A stretch of 64,000 bases of DNA from Lachnospiraceae bacterium (GCA_029053015.1 JAIDHX010000034.1:62001-126000); one strand, 5' to 3'; shown: positions 16,899-27,403, counted from the stretch's first letter. Translations and numbers: made by a program. The notes: a model not told the origin generated them from the sequence alone.

Positions 16899-17537
16899 AT
16901 GCGTCTGAGAAATATTACCGGCTCCCGCGAGGTGATTGGGGAGAGCCGTTTTGTGATACATGAGCCAAAGGAGCTGCGCGGGAAGTGGCAGGAGCGCTTT
17001 GGCAATACAAACCCGATACGTATTGAAATCGGTATGGGAAAGGGAAAGTTTCTGCACACTCTGGCAAAGCAGAATCCTTCTGTCAACTATATCGGCATAG
17101 AAAAATATTCCAGCGTGCTGCTCAGAGCCATTCAGAAGTCAGAGGAAGAAGAACTGCCCAATCTTTTGTTTATCCGCATGGATGCGGAGGAGCTTCCCAC
17201 AGTGTTTGACAAGGGAGAGGTGGACAGAATATACCTGAATTTTTCCGACCCCTGGCCAAAGGACAGACATGCCAAACGGCGTCTTCCTTCACAACAGTTC
17301 TTAAACCGCTACGATGTTGTCTTAAGGCAGGAAGGAAGGCTTGAATTTAAGACAGACAACAGGGAGCTGTTTGATTTTGCGGTGGAAGAACTTGCAAAAG
17401 CCGGATGGAAGGCGGAGAAAATCACTTATGATTTACACAACGATGCGGATATGTGCGAAGGCAATGTGATGACGGAGTACGAGGAAAAGTTTTCCGCGAT
17501 GGGGAATCCTATTTGCAAATATATTATATACAGATAA
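16899..17537 (+). CDS. trmB: tRNA (guanine-N7-)-methyltransferase
   Basis: 212 residues, full length for TrmB, which adds N7-methylguanine at position 46 of tRNA using S-adenosylmethionine. Visible motifs: IEIGMGKGKFL (SAM-binding loop, about 44-54), YIGIEKYSSV, and the hallmark LNFSDPWPKDRHAKRRL. The ribosome binding site is weak. Thioredoxin follows about 90 bases later on the same strand. Confidence 0.95.
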   Translation: MRLRNITGSREVIGESRFVIHEPKELRGKWQERFGNTNPIRIEIGMGKGKFLHTLAKQNPSVNYIGIEKYSSVLLRAIQKSEEEELPNLLFIRMDAEELPTVFDKGEVDRIYLNFSDPWPKDRHAKRRLPSQQFLNRYDVVLRQEGRLEFKTDNRELFDFAVEELAKAGWKAEKITYDLHNDADMCEGNVMTEYEEKFSAMGNPICKYIIYR

Positions 17538-17630
17538 TGGGTATGTTAGGGCATTATAGAAGAAATACTAAGATGATAGATGGGAATTTCGCAATTCCCT
17601 AAAATGATAAAAAGAGAAAGGATGATTGTG

Positions 17631-17951
17631 ATGGAATACAAATTTACAAAACAGAATTTCGAAGAAGAGGTTTTGAAATCTGACCTGCCGGTGCTTGTTG
17701 ACTTTTATGCGGACTGGTGCGGTCCCTGCAAAATGATGGCTCCCGTGGTCGAGAAACTGGCGGAGGAGATGGAAGGAAAGCTTAAGGTAGGAAAGCTGAA
17801 TGTCGATGAGGAAGAGGAGCTGGCAGCACAGTACAGGGTGTTTAACATTCCGACTTTTCTGATTTTCAAAGACGGACAGGTGGCCGGCAACTGTATTGGC
17901 GCCATGAGTGCAGCACAGTTGAAGGAAAAAATAGAGCAGATACTGGCATAA
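17631..17951 (+). CDS. trxA: Thioredoxin
   Basis: A 106-residue cytoplasmic thiol-disulfide oxidoreductase with active site Trp29-Cys-Gly-Pro-Cys33 and the conserved cis-proline in FNIPTFLIF. The start at 17631 is chosen over upstream in-frame codons because AAAGGA at 17617-17622 is correctly placed for it. A terminator overlaps its stop codon. The mature length is standard, so this is likely a general thioredoxin. Confidence 0.93.
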   Translation: MEYKFTKQNFEEEVLKSDLPVLVDFYADWCGPCKMMAPVVEKLAEEMEGKLKVGKLNVDEEEELAAQYRVFNIPTFLIFKDGQVAGNCIGAMSAAQLKEKIEQILA

Positions 17952-17970
17952 GCCGGTATCTGCTTTGTTT
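17937..17970 (+). terminator. Terminator of trxA
   Basis: CAGATACTGGC (17937-17947) pairs with GCCGGTATCTG (17952-17962) around a 4-base loop and is followed by CTTTGTTTT. It overlaps the trxA stop and also lies just beyond the end of the convergent pyrG. Confidence 0.85.
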
Positions 17971-19580
17971 TATGCTTCTTTTTTGAATTGCAGCGCGGCC
18001 GTCACAAGACCTTTGAAAAGCGGGTGTGGCCTGTTCGGGCGAGAGCGCAGTTCCGGATGCGCCTGTGTTGCAATATAAAAACGGTGGCTTGTCAATTCGC
18101 ACATCTCCACGATACGGTTGTCGGGAGAAGTGCCGGAAAGCGTCAGTCCATGCTCTGTGAGTGCAGCGCGGTAATCGTTGTTTACCTCGTATCTGTGTCT
18201 GTGCCGTTCAGAGATGGTATCGTCGCCGTAAAGTCTGTATGCAAGGGAATCCTTGGAAAGTACACAGGGATATGCGCCAAGTCTTAAGGTGCCGCCGATA
18301 TCCTCCACGCCGTTCTGATCCGGCAGCAGGGCGATAACGGGATGTGTCGTGCCGGGATCCATCTCTATGCTGTGCGCGTCGTTAAAGCCGACTACATTGC
18401 GCGCGTACTCCACAATGGTGAGCTGCATACCAAGGCAAAGCCCCAGAAAGGGAACGTTCTTTTCTCTTGCATAGCGTATGGCGCAAATCATACCTTCTAT
18501 GCCGCGGGTGCCGAAGCCGCCCGGAACTAAAACGCCTTGTACATCGGCGAGAAGCTCGTCCACATTGTCGGGCGTTACAGTCTCGGAATCAATCCATTTA
18601 ATATTTACGGTAGCATGGTTGGTGATGCCGCCGTGCTTCAAGGCTTCTACTACACTGATATAGGCGTCGTGAAGCTGGACATATTTGCCGACAAGGGCAA
18701 TCGTCACTTCGTCGGTGGGATGCTTTAAGTCCTCTACCATCTTTTCCCAGTCGGCCAAATCGGGGGCGGGACATTCCAAATGCAGACACTCGCAGGCCGC
18801 CTGCGCCAGATGCTCTTTTTCCATGGCGAGAGGCGCTTCATACAGGTACTTTACGTCTAGATTCTGCAGCACGCGATTATGGGGAACGTTACAGAACAGG
18901 GCAATTTTGTCTTTGATGCCCTGGTCCAGAGGATGCTCACTGCGGCATACAATGATATCGGGCTGTATGCCCATGCCCTGCAGATCCTTTACGCTTGCCT
19001 GAGTAGGTTTTGTTTTCAATTCTTCGGAGGCGCTCAGATAGGGTATCAGGGTCACATGAATCAGGATAGCGTTATCGCGTCCTACTTCCTGCTGAAACTG
19101 GCGGATGGATTCAAGGAAGGGCTGGCTCTCGATATCGCCCACAGTGCCGCCCACTTCGATAATGGCTATACGGGTTTCCTCGTCTGTAAAATTGCGGTAG
19201 AACCGGCTCTTGATTTCGTTGGTGATATGGGGAATTACCTGAACGGTACCGCCGCCGTAATCGCCGCGGCGTTCCTTCTGCAGCACGCTCCAGTAAACCT
19301 TTCCGGTGGTAACATTAGAATTTTTATCGAGGCTTTCATCGATAAAACGCTCATAATGTCCGAGATCCAGATCTGTTTCAGCGCCGTCGTCGGTCACAAA
19401 TACCTCGCCGTGCTGTATGGGGTTCATGGTGCCCGGGTCGATGTTGATGTATGGATCAAATTTCTGCATGGTTACCTTATAGCCGCGTGCTTTCAGCAGC
19501 CGACCCAGCGATGCCGCCGTAATGCCTTTTCCGAGTCCTGATACCACGCCGCCTGTTACGAATACATATTTTACTGGCAT
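17970..19580 (-). CDS. pyrG: CTP synthase
   Basis: 536 residues, normal length. The N-terminal amidoligase domain begins [16 protein letters not shown] and the C-terminal class I glutamine amidotransferase domain has the nucleophile motif FLGLCLGMQ and late His-Pro-Glu (AQAHPELRS). It makes CTP from UTP, ATP and glutamine. GGAGGT precedes its start. The leader has a consensus promoter directly followed by a terminator-like hairpin, so expression is probably controlled by attenuation. Confidence 0.96.
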   Translation of the reverse strand: MPVKYVFVTGGVVSGLGKGITAASLGRLLKARGYKVTMQKFDPYINIDPGTMNPIQHGEVFVTDDGAETDLDLGHYERFIDESLDKNSNVTTGKVYWSVLQKERRGDYGGGTVQVIPHITNEIKSRFYRNFTDEETRIAIIEVGGTVGDIESQPFLESIRQFQQEVGRDNAILIHVTLIPYLSASEELKTKPTQASVKDLQGMGIQPDIIVCRSEHPLDQGIKDKIALFCNVPHNRVLQNLDVKYLYEAPLAMEKEHLAQAACECLHLECPAPDLADWEKMVEDLKHPTDEVTIALVGKYVQLHDAYISVVEALKHGGITNHATVNIKWIDSETVTPDNVDELLADVQGVLVPGGFGTRGIEGMICAIRYAREKNVPFLGLCLGMQLTIVEYARNVVGFNDAHSIEMDPGTTHPVIALLPDQNGVEDIGGTLRLGAYPCVLSKDSLAYRLYGDDTISERHRHRYEVNNDYRAALTEHGLTLSGTSPDNRIVEMCELTSHRFYIATQAHPELRSRPNRPHPLFKGLVTAALQFKKEA

Positions 19581-19611
19581 AGAAATACCTCCGCTATATA
19601 CAATAAAAAAG

Positions 19612-19640
19612 GGCGCTAAAGTATCACTTTTAGCGCCTTT
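19612..19640 (-). promoter_or_regulatory. Terminator-like hairpin in the pyrG leader (probable attenuator)
   Basis: On the minus strand GGCGCTAAAA and TTTAGCGCC form a stable stem followed by CTTTTTTATT. It lies between the pyrG promoter and start codon and no other minus-strand gene ends here, so it must act as a 5' leader terminator. pyrG leaders in other Firmicutes attenuate by G-reiteration at a GGGC start; such a start is not evident here, so the mechanism may differ. Confidence 0.75.
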
Positions 19641-19655
19641 GCTTCAATAAAATGG

Positions 19656-19684
19656 ATTTTATCACCGGAAGGGAAAGTTGTCAA
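19656..19684 (-). promoter_or_regulatory. pyrG promoter
   Basis: On the minus strand TTGACA (19679-19684), an exact 17-base spacer and TAAAAT (19656-19661) form a strong sigma-A promoter. Transcription would begin near 19649, about 10 bases before the leader hairpin. Confidence 0.75.
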
Positions 19685-19742
19685 GATTGAAAATATACGG
19701 CATTTTAGAAAAATTTGATATTTCTTCATGTCATTTTTATGG

Positions 19743-19748
19743 TATAAT
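19743..19748 (+). promoter_or_regulatory. Extended -10 promoter of the DUF1846 gene
   Basis: A perfect TATAAT preceded by TGG (extended -10) lies about 54 bases before the DUF1846 start. The -35 region is weak. Confidence 0.55.
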
Positions 19749-19801
19749 ATGTGTTATTATGTTAAAATGAGAAACAGTAATACAAAAGGAAAAGAGAAAT
19801 C

Positions 19802-21274
19802 ATGAAAATAGGATTTGATAACGAAAAATATTTAAAGATGCAGTCGGAGCACATAGAGGAAAGAATTAATAAGTTTGGGGACAAACTATATCTTGAGTTT
19901 GGAGGCAAATTGTTTGACGATTACCATGCTTCCAGGGTGCTGCCGGGTTTTGAGCCGGACAGCAAGCTCCGCATGTTAATGAAGCTGTCTGACAGAGCGG
20001 AAATTATCATTGTCATCAATGCTGCTGACATTGAAAAAAATAAGATTCGCGGTGATTTGGGGATTACTTACGACGAAGACGTGCAGCGTCTGATGCAGGA
20101 GTTTGAAAGCAGGGGACTGTATGTGGGGAGCGTGGTGCTGACGCATTATGCAGGGCAGATGCGGGCTGCGGACTTTAAGGAAAGATTAGAAAAAAGAAAT
20201 GTCAAGGTATATTTGCACTATTCCATAGAAGGCTATCCATCCAATATTCCCCTCATCGTCAGCGATGAAGGCTATGGAAAAAATGAATACATCGAAACCT
20301 CAAGGCCGTTGGTGGTGGTTACTGCGCCGGGACCGGGGAGCGGAAAAATGGCAACCTGTCTTTCCCAGCTTTACCATGACAATAAAAGAGGTATCAAAGC
20401 GGGCTATGCCAAATATGAAACCTTCCCTATCTGGAATATTCCGTTGAAGCATCCCATCAATCTTGCGTACGAGGCGGCGACTGCGGATTTGAATGACGTG
20501 AATATGATTGACCCTTTTCATTTGGAGGCGTACGGTGAAACCACGGTCAATTACAACAGGGATATTGAGATTTTCCCCGTTTTAAATGCTATTTTTGAAG
20601 GGATTTATGGGGAGAATCCCTACAAATCGCCGACGGACATGGGCGTAAATATGGCGGGCAACTGTATTGTGGATGACGAAGTGTGCAGGGAGGCATCCCA
20701 TATGGAGATTATCCGCCGCTACTATACGGCGCTCAATGACGTGATCAAGGGAAAAGCAAAAGAGAATGAAGTGTATAAGATAGAGCTTTTGATGAAGCAG
20801 GCGAAGATTTCCACGGATGACAGAAAGGTTACGGTTGCGGCAAAGGAGCGGGAAGAAGCGCTTCATGCGCCGACGGCGGCGATAGAGCTTCCGGACGGGA
20901 AAATCATTACTTCAAAGACTTCGGATTTGCTGGGGGCCTCGGCGGCTTTGCTCTTGAATGCACTAAAGTATCTGGGAGAGGTGGAGCATGACATCCATCT
21001 GATTTCGCCGGAAGCGATTGAGCCGATTCAGGAGTTGAAGACGAAATATCTCGGGGGAAAGAACCCGCGTCTTCACACAGATGAGGTGCTGATAGCCCTT
21101 TCTATTTCAGCCTTGAATGATTTGAATGCAAGAAAGGCGCTGGAGCAGCTTCCGAAGCTGAAGGGATGTCAGGTGCACACTTCGGTGATGCTCTCCGATG
21201 TTGATATAAAAACATTTAAGAAGCTGGGAGTGGACTTGACCAGTGAACCCATTATAAAAGGAAAGAGAAGTTAA
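19802..21274 (+). CDS. DUF1846 family protein
   Basis: 490 residues matching the DUF1846 family along its full length, with typical opening KIGFDNEKYLKMQSEHI and internal PGPGSGKMATCLSQLYHD, a glycine-rich loop that could bind a nucleotide. The family is widespread in Firmicutes and has no established reaction. No signal peptide or membrane helix, so it is cytoplasmic. The gene ends at the base before the ftsH start codon, so the two are co-translated. Divergent from pyrG. Confidence 0.88.
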   Translation: MKIGFDNEKYLKMQSEHIEERINKFGDKLYLEFGGKLFDDYHASRVLPGFEPDSKLRMLMKLSDRAEIIIVINAADIEKNKIRGDLGITYDEDVQRLMQEFESRGLYVGSVVLTHYAGQMRAADFKERLEKRNVKVYLHYSIEGYPSNIPLIVSDEGYGKNEYIETSRPLVVVTAPGPGSGKMATCLSQLYHDNKRGIKAGYAKYETFPIWNIPLKHPINLAYEAATADLNDVNMIDPFHLEAYGETTVNYNRDIEIFPVLNAIFEGIYGENPYKSPTDMGVNMAGNCIVDDEVCREASHMEIIRRYYTALNDVIKGKAKENEVYKIELLMKQAKISTDDRKVTVAAKEREEALHAPTAAIELPDGKIITSKTSDLLGASAALLLNALKYLGEVEHDIHLISPEAIEPIQELKTKYLGGKNPRLHTDEVLIALSISALNDLNARKALEQLPKLKGCQVHTSVMLSDVDIKTFKKLGVDLTSEPIIKGKRS

Positions 21275-23494
21275 ATGAGCGAACAAAATTTTAACCAGTA
21301 TGACAACGGGAACGGTTACAACAACGGTAACCGCGGCAACGGCCAGGGTGGTCCCAATCAGGGCGGCAGCGGGTCGGGTGGTTCGGGCAATCCGAATCCC
21401 AGGAAGGTAAACCTTCTGCTTCTTTTGGTTGCGGCGCTTATTACGCTGATGGTAACCAGCATGTTTATGCGCTCGATGACTGCAGATTCGCAGGAGTTAA
21501 GCTACAGCGAATTTATGCAGAGGGTGGAGCAGGGAAAGGTTAAGGCTGTCAGATACAGTTCGTCCCGCATAGACATAGAGATGGTGGATGAGAATACATC
21601 GCAGAATAATCCTTTCTGGGCGGCTTACGGTATGGGAAGCCGGACGACGTATTACACAGCCCTGGTTTCCGACGATACGCTGCCGGAGAGGCTGCGCGAT
21701 GCAGGCGTAGAGGTATGGGGCTATATTCCGGACAATTCCGGTTTTATTATGGAGATTCTCCTGTACTATGTCCTGCCGTTAGTGTTGTTCTGGGTACTGT
21801 TAAGCTTCCTGTTTAAGAAGATGAACAAGGGCGGCGGTCCCATGGGCGTGGGCAAGAGCAATGCCAAGGTCTATGTGCAGAAGGAAACCGGTATTACCTT
21901 TAAGGATGTGGCAGGCGAGGACGAGGCAAAGGAATCCCTGCAGGAAGTTGTGGATTTCCTGCACAATCCCGGCAAATATGCCGGTATCGGCGCCAAATTG
22001 CCGAAGGGAGCGCTTTTAGTAGGACCTCCCGGCACCGGCAAGACGCTGCTTGCGAAAGCGGTGGCGGGCGAGGCAGGTGTTCCGTTCTTTTCCCTGGCGG
22101 GTTCTGACTTTATTGAACTATATGTGGGTGTGGGCGCTTCCCGCGTGAGGGATTTGTTTAAGGAAGCGACTAAACATGCGCCCTGTATCATATTTATCGA
22201 TGAGATAGACGCAATCGGCAGAAGCCGCGACTCCAAGTATGGCGGCGGCAATGAAGAGAGAGAGCAGACTCTGAACCAGCTTCTTTCCGAGATGGACGGA
22301 TTTGATACCTCTAAAGGCGTTCTGATTTTGGGTGCGACCAACCGTCCCGAGATTCTGGATAAGGCGCTGCTGCGTCCCGGGCGTTTTGACAGGAGAATTA
22401 TCGTTGATAAGCCGGATTTAAAGGGGCGTGTGGAGATTTTAAAGGTACATGCCAAGGATGTCAAGATGGATGAAACGGTGGATTTGGATGCCATAGCGCT
22501 TGCCACCAGCGGCGCGGTGGGTGCGGATCTTGCTAATATGATAAATGAGGCGGCTATCAACGCGGTCAAGGCCGGCAGGGAATTTGTCTGTCAGAAGGAT
22601 CTGTTTGACGCAGTGGAACAGGTGCTTGTCGGAAAAGAGAAAAAGGACCGTATCATGAGCAAGGAGGAGAGAAAAATCGTCTCCTACCATGAGGTGGGCC
22701 ATGCTTTAGTCAGTGCATTGCAGAAAAATTCCGAGCCGGTGCAGAAGATTACCATTGTGCCGCGTACCATGGGAGCGCTTGGTTACGTGATGCATGTGCC
22801 GGAGGAAGAAAAATATCTCAATACGGAGGCGGAACTCCGTGATATGCTGGTAGGCCTGGTTGCAGGACGTGCCGCGGAGGAACTGGTATTTGATACCGTG
22901 ACAACGGGCGCAGCCAATGATATCGAGAAGGCGACGGGCATTGCCAGGTCCATGGTGACGCAGTACGGCATGAGCGCGCGCTTTGGCCTGGTAGGGCTTT
23001 CCACGGTGGAGAGCAAATATCTGGAGGGACGCGACGTTATGAACTGCAGCGACCAGACTGCCGCAGAGGTAGATAAGGAAGTTGTGGAGATACTGAAGCA
23101 GAGCTATGAAAAGGCGAAGGAGCTTTTGTCCGATAACAGGGATGTGATGGATAAGCTGGCGGCGTTCCTGATTGAAAAGGAAACCATTACCGGAAAAGAA
23201 TTTATGGAGATTTACCGCAGGGAAAAAGGAATTCCCGAGCCGGAAGAAACCCAAAAACCGGAAGAGGATGCGGCGAAGGAAGCGGAAAAGGAAGCTGCAA
23301 AGGAGCAGGAAACTGTACTTCCTAAGGAGCCTGTGCTTCCCGAGGAGGTCAGAGAGCCCGAAGAAGTAAAAGCGCCGCAGGAGGCAGAGCTTCCCAAAGA
23401 AGCCGGAACGCCGGAAGGCTTCGGGCAGCCGCAGGAAGCGCCACAGGAGAAACCTTCCAATGTAGGTGTATTCACTAATCGGACTTTGGATTAA
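21275..23494 (+). CDS. ftsH: ATP-dependent zinc metalloprotease FtsH
   Basis: 739 residues, longer than the usual 610-650. It degrades misfolded and regulatory membrane proteins. Two membrane helices (about 45-66 and 157-180) flank the extracytoplasmic domain. The AAA domain has Walker A GPPGTGKT (250-257), Walker B IIFIDEID and the second region of homology; the protease has HEVGH (472-476). The extra length is an Asn/Gly-rich N-terminal segment (about 1-43) and an acidic Pro/Glu/Lys-rich tail of about 90 residues, both probably disordered. A terminator follows at once. Confidence 0.95.
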   Translation: MSEQNFNQYDNGNGYNNGNRGNGQGGPNQGGSGSGGSGNPNPRKVNLLLLLVAALITLMVTSMFMRSMTADSQELSYSEFMQRVEQGKVKAVRYSSSRIDIEMVDENTSQNNPFWAAYGMGSRTTYYTALVSDDTLPERLRDAGVEVWGYIPDNSGFIMEILLYYVLPLVLFWVLLSFLFKKMNKGGGPMGVGKSNAKVYVQKETGITFKDVAGEDEAKESLQEVVDFLHNPGKYAGIGAKLPKGALLVGPPGTGKTLLAKAVAGEAGVPFFSLAGSDFIELYVGVGASRVRDLFKEATKHAPCIIFIDEIDAIGRSRDSKYGGGNEEREQTLNQLLSEMDGFDTSKGVLILGATNRPEILDKALLRPGRFDRRIIVDKPDLKGRVEILKVHAKDVKMDETVDLDAIALATSGAVGADLANMINEAAINAVKAGREFVCQKDLFDAVEQVLVGKEKKDRIMSKEERKIVSYHEVGHALVSALQKNSEPVQKITIVPRTMGALGYVMHVPEEEKYLNTEAELRDMLVGLVAGRAAEELVFDTVTTGAANDIEKATGIARSMVTQYGMSARFGLVGLSTVESKYLEGRDVMNCSDQTAAEVDKEVVEILKQSYEKAKELLSDNRDVMDKLAAFLIEKETITGKEFMEIYRREKGIPEPEETQKPEEDAAKEAEKEAAKEQETVLPKEPVLPEEVREPEEVKAPQEAELPKEAGTPEGFGQPQEAPQEKPSNVGVFTNRTLD

Positions 23495-23506
23495 CAGGAA
23501 GATAAG

Positions 23507-23538
23507 TAAAAGCCGTATCAGCAAATGGTACGGCTTTT
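23507..23538 (+). terminator. Terminator of ftsH
   Basis: AAAGCCGTA and TACGGCTTT form a 9-bp stem with an 11-base loop followed by T residues, 13 bases after the ftsH stop. Confidence 0.85.
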
Positions 23539-23553
23539 CATCGCGGAGGGGCT

Positions 23554-25458
23554 ATGCAGTTTGATTTTGAAGAGGAGTTAAAAAAGCTTCCGGCCAAGCC
23601 GGGCGTATACATTATGCACGATGCGCAGGACGCTATTTTATATGTGGGAAAGGCTATAAACCTGCGCAATAGGGTGCGTTCGTATTTCAGGGAAAACATT
23701 GGCAGAGGACCGCAGATTGACAAGATGGTTTCCCTGATTGCGCGTTTTGAATATATTGTGACGGATTCCGAATTGGAAGCGCTGGTTTTGGAAAATAATC
23801 TAATTAAGGAGCATCTGCCCAAATACAATACGCTTTTGAAGGACGACAAGACGTATCCATACATCAAAGTAACGGTGGGGGAGGAGTATCCCCGTATTCT
23901 GTTTTCGCGGGAGATGAAGAAGGATAAATCCCGTTATTTTGGTCCTTACACCAGCGCCGGTGCAGTGAAGGATACCATAGAACTGCTCAATAAGCTGTAT
24001 CAGCTCCGAACTTGCACAAGAAGCCTGCCGAGGGATATCGGGGAGGAACGGCCCTGCTTAAATTACCATATCAAACAGTGTCTTGCGCCCTGCCAGAATT
24101 TCATAAGCAGGGAAGAATACAGGCAGCATGTGGAGCAGGCGCTCAGTTTTCTCGGCGGAAATTACGGTAATATATTAAAGGAGCTTGAGGAAAAAATGCA
24201 GTCCGCGGCAGAAGCCATGGAGTTTGAGGAGGCGGCCCGGTATCGGGATTTGTACAACAGTGTGAAATCCGTCGCTCAAAAGCAGAAAATTACAGACAGT
24301 GTGGGAGAGGACAGGGATGTCATTGCGCTTTCCAAGGATGATGTAGACGCGGTGGTACAGGTGTTTTTTGTGCGGGATGGCAGGCTGATAGGCAGGGAGC
24401 ATTTTTACATGATGCGGGTATCGGGCTGCAGCAGGGAGCAGATACTGGAGGATTTTGTAAAACAGTTTTATGCAGGAACGCCGTTTATTCCGAGAGAAAT
24501 TATGCTGCAATATGAAATATCGGATGCAGCCCTGATTGAAGAATGGCTGGGAAAGAGAAAGGGCGGCAGGGTGAAGCTGCTTGTGCCTAAAAAGGGGACG
24601 AAGGAAAAGCTGGTAGAGCTTGCTGCGCAAAATGCTTCTTTGGTCTTAAGCCAGGACAGGGAGCGTCTAAAGAGGGAGGAAGGGCGTACCATAGGCGCGG
24701 TCAAGGAGATTGCGGCGCTTTTGCAGCTTGAAAATGTAAGCCGTATGGAAGCGTTTGATATCTCCAACATCAGCGGGTTTGAAAACGTCGGTTCCATGGT
24801 GGTGTTTGAAAAGGGAAAACCAAAGCGGAGCGATTACCGCAAATTTAAGATTAAGACAGTGGCGGGGCCGGATGATTATGCCTGCATGAAGGAAGTGCTG
24901 ACAAGGCGCTTTATACACGGTATGGAGGAGCAGGAAAAGCTGAAAGAGAAGGAAATTGATGCCGGCTTTGGCAGTTTTACCAAATTTCCCGATCTGCTTT
25001 TGATGGACGGTGGGCGCGGACAGGTGAATATTGCGCTGTCGGTGCTTGAGGAGCTTAAAATCCATATTCCGGTCTGCGGTATGGTAAAAGATGATAACCA
25101 TAGGACGAGAGGGTTATACTACAATAATGTAGAAATAGATATCGACACCCACTCCGAGGGCTTTAAACTGATAACGAGGATACAGGACGAAGCGCACCGC
25201 TTTGCCATCGAATATCACCGCTCCCTGCGCAGCAAAGCACAGGTCAAATCGGTGCTGGACGATATTCCCGGTGTGGGACCTGCCAGAAGAAAAGCGCTTA
25301 TGCGTCATTTTAAGTCGATAGAGGAGATAAAGCAGGCGGACGTGGCAGCGCTTTCAGAGGTTCCCGAGATACCGGAGCATATCGCACAGGAGATTTATTC
25401 TTTTTTTCGAAAGGATGAAAAGCAGACTTCACACGAAAACGGGGATATGCTAAAATAA
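23554..25458 (+). CDS. uvrC: Excinuclease ABC subunit C
   Basis: 634 residues, full length. UvrC makes the dual incisions in nucleotide excision repair. The N-terminal GIY-YIG nuclease is clear ([19 protein letters not shown]), followed by the UvrB-binding UVR motif (about 205-240, [11 protein letters not shown]), the RNase H-like domain and C-terminal helix-hairpin-helix motifs ([18 protein letters not shown]). GGAGGGG precedes the start. hprK follows 38 bases later and is probably on the same transcript. Confidence 0.95.
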   Translation: MQFDFEEELKKLPAKPGVYIMHDAQDAILYVGKAINLRNRVRSYFRENIGRGPQIDKMVSLIARFEYIVTDSELEALVLENNLIKEHLPKYNTLLKDDKTYPYIKVTVGEEYPRILFSREMKKDKSRYFGPYTSAGAVKDTIELLNKLYQLRTCTRSLPRDIGEERPCLNYHIKQCLAPCQNFISREEYRQHVEQALSFLGGNYGNILKELEEKMQSAAEAMEFEEAARYRDLYNSVKSVAQKQKITDSVGEDRDVIALSKDDVDAVVQVFFVRDGRLIGREHFYMMRVSGCSREQILEDFVKQFYAGTPFIPREIMLQYEISDAALIEEWLGKRKGGRVKLLVPKKGTKEKLVELAAQNASLVLSQDRERLKREEGRTIGAVKEIAALLQLENVSRMEAFDISNISGFENVGSMVVFEKGKPKRSDYRKFKIKTVAGPDDYACMKEVLTRRFIHGMEEQEKLKEKEIDAGFGSFTKFPDLLLMDGGRGQVNIALSVLEELKIHIPVCGMVKDDNHRTRGLYYNNVEIDIDTHSEGFKLITRIQDEAHRFAIEYHRSLRSKAQVKSVLDDIPGVGPARRKALMRHFKSIEEIKQADVAALSEVPEIPEHIAQEIYSFFRKDEKQTSHENGDMLK

Positions 25459-25496
25459 CTACAGAATAAATATCAAACAGGAAACGAGGTAGGACT

Positions 25497-26438
25497 ATGG
25501 CAAGTGTTAAGCTGGAGCAGTTAATTGAGAAATTAAAGCTGGTTAATTTGACGCCGGATATCGATGTCACCGGTATTCGCATTACACAGACGGACGTAAA
25601 CAGACCGGCGCTGCAGATGGCAGGGTATTTTGAGCATTTTGATTTTTCCAGACTGCAGCTCGTTGGATTTGTGGAATATACTTATATGGAGGGGCTTTCG
25701 GAGGAGCGCAAGAGGAAGGTCTATGACGAGCTGATGACGTATGATATTCCCTGCGTGGTGTTCAGCCGCGAACTGAAGCCGGACCCGATTTTTTTGGAGA
25801 TTGCCCACAAGCACAACAGGCCCGTGCTGTCCACCTCAAAGAAAACTTCCGAGTTTATGGCGGAGGCGATACGGTGGCTGAATGTGAAGCTGGCGCCTTG
25901 TATCTCGGTGCATGGTGTTTTGGTCGATGTATACGGAGAAGGCGTGCTGATCACAGGCGAGAGCGGCATCGGAAAGTCTGAGGCGGCGCTGGAACTTGTA
26001 AAGAGAGGACACCGTCTGGTGACGGATGATGTGGTGGAACTGCGCAAGGTGAGCGACGATACACTGGTTGGTACTGCGCCTGATATTACAAAGCATTTCA
26101 TTGAGCTTCGTGGTATCGGCATCATTGATGTAAAATCATTGTTCGGCGCGCTGAGTGTAAAAGACACCCAGTCCGTGGACTTGGTTATCAAACTTGAAGA
26201 CTGGGATAAGGATAAGGAATATGACCGTCTTGGGCTCGAGGAGGAATATACAGAATATCTGGGGAATAAGATAGTATGCCATACGCTTCCCATCCGCCCG
26301 GGCCGTAATCTTGCCATTATCTGTGAGACGGCGGCAGTCAACCACAGGCAGAAGAAAATGGGTTACAATGCGGCACAGGAGTTGTACACGAGAGTGCAGA
26401 ACTCACTGGCGAGAAAACGTGACGAAGACGATGAATAA
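25497..26438 (+). CDS. hprK: HPr kinase/phosphorylase
   Basis: 313 residues. HprK phosphorylates the regulatory serine of HPr or Crh when glycolytic intermediates are high and reverses it with phosphate, controlling carbon catabolite repression. Visible: Walker A GESGIGKS (154-161), catalytic His in the SVHGV segment just before it, and the signature ELRGIGIIDV. A candidate substrate, the Crh-like protein with Ser48, is encoded at 30734. Glucokinase follows 26 bases later, so a carbohydrate-control operon is likely. Confidence 0.95.
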   Translation: MASVKLEQLIEKLKLVNLTPDIDVTGIRITQTDVNRPALQMAGYFEHFDFSRLQLVGFVEYTYMEGLSEERKRKVYDELMTYDIPCVVFSRELKPDPIFLEIAHKHNRPVLSTSKKTSEFMAEAIRWLNVKLAPCISVHGVLVDVYGEGVLITGESGIGKSEAALELVKRGHRLVTDDVVELRKVSDDTLVGTAPDITKHFIELRGIGIIDVKSLFGALSVKDTQSVDLVIKLEDWDKDKEYDRLGLEEEYTEYLGNKIVCHTLPIRPGRNLAIICETAAVNHRQKKMGYNAAQELYTRVQNSLARKRDEDDE

Positions 26439-26464
26439 CCGCGTTTTGAGGGAGGGAAAATGAG

Positions 26465-27403
26465 ATGAAGAAATATGTATTTGGTGTTGACGTGGGCGGT
26501 ACAACCGTTAAAATGGGACTTTTTGACATGAATGCCAACGTGCTTGAGAAATGGGAAATTAAGAGCGTTACGGCAAATGGCGGGGAGAGAATCCTGCCGG
26601 ACATTGCAGGAAGCATCCAAAATAAGATGAAAGAAATAGATATTGAAATGGACGAGGTGGCGGGCATCGGCATTGGCGTGCCGGGACCTGTGGATGCAGA
26701 GGGTACGGTTTACAAGACTGCAAATTTAGGCTGGGACACGGTGTTTAATATTCCGAAAGCATTTCGGGAATATTTGGATCTGCCCGTTATGGCCGGCAAT
26801 GACGCCAATGTAGCTGCATTGGGAGAAATGTGGCAGGGAGGCGGTAAAGGCTACAAGGATTTGGTAGTGGTAACACTGGGAACCGGTGTTGGCGGCGGCA
26901 TTATCTGCAATGGGCAGATGGTTACGGGAGCAAACGGCGCAGGCGGTGAAATCGGCCATATCCATGTAGAGGACAATGAGACGGAGGAATGCGGCTGCCA
27001 CAATATCGGATGTCTGGAGCAGTATGCTTCTGCTACCGGTATTGCGCGCCTTGCAAGGAAAAGGCTGGAGGAAGACACGGAGGACAGTGTTCTCAGGGGG
27101 CGTGAAATCTCTGCCAAATCTGTATTTGATGCGGTAAAATTCGGCGACAAGGTGGCGATTCAGATAGCGGAGCGTTTTGGCGAGTATCTCGGCAAAGGGC
27201 TGGCTGCGATTGCCGGCGTGGTAAATCCGGAGATATTTGTTATCGGCGGCGGCGTATCCAAAGCAGGAGAGGTTCTCTTTGAGTATATCAAACCCTACTA
27301 TATGCAGTACGCCTTCAGAGGGTGCCGCGATGCAGAGTTTGCACTGGCGACGCTTGGAAACGATGCGGGTATCTTTGGGGCGGCAAAGCTTATATTAGCG
27401 TAA
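26465..27403 (+). CDS. glcK: ROK-family glucokinase
   Basis: 312 residues. It phosphorylates glucose to glucose-6-phosphate with ATP. Visible: phosphate loop GVDVGGTT (7-14), GTGVGGGII (second phosphate motif), GEIGHI with the ROK metal-binding His, and the zinc motif CGCHNIGC. The start follows GAGGGA. It sits between hprK and murB in an apparent operon. Confidence 0.92.
   Translation: MKKYVFGVDVGGTTVKMGLFDMNANVLEKWEIKSVTANGGERILPDIAGSIQNKMKEIDIEMDEVAGIGIGVPGPVDAEGTVYKTANLGWDTVFNIPKAFREYLDLPVMAGNDANVAALGEMWQGGGKGYKDLVVVTLGTGVGGGIICNGQMVTGANGAGGEIGHIHVEDNETEECGCHNIGCLEQYASATGIARLARKRLEEDTEDSVLRGREISAKSVFDAVKFGDKVAIQIAERFGEYLGKGLAAIAGVVNPEIFVIGGGVSKAGEVLFEYIKPYYMQYAFRGCRDAEFALATLGNDAGIFGAAKLILA

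Noticed and set aside
22706..23524. 272-residue open frame antisense to the end of ftsH
   Set aside because: It mirrors ftsH codon structure and has no start signal or family features.
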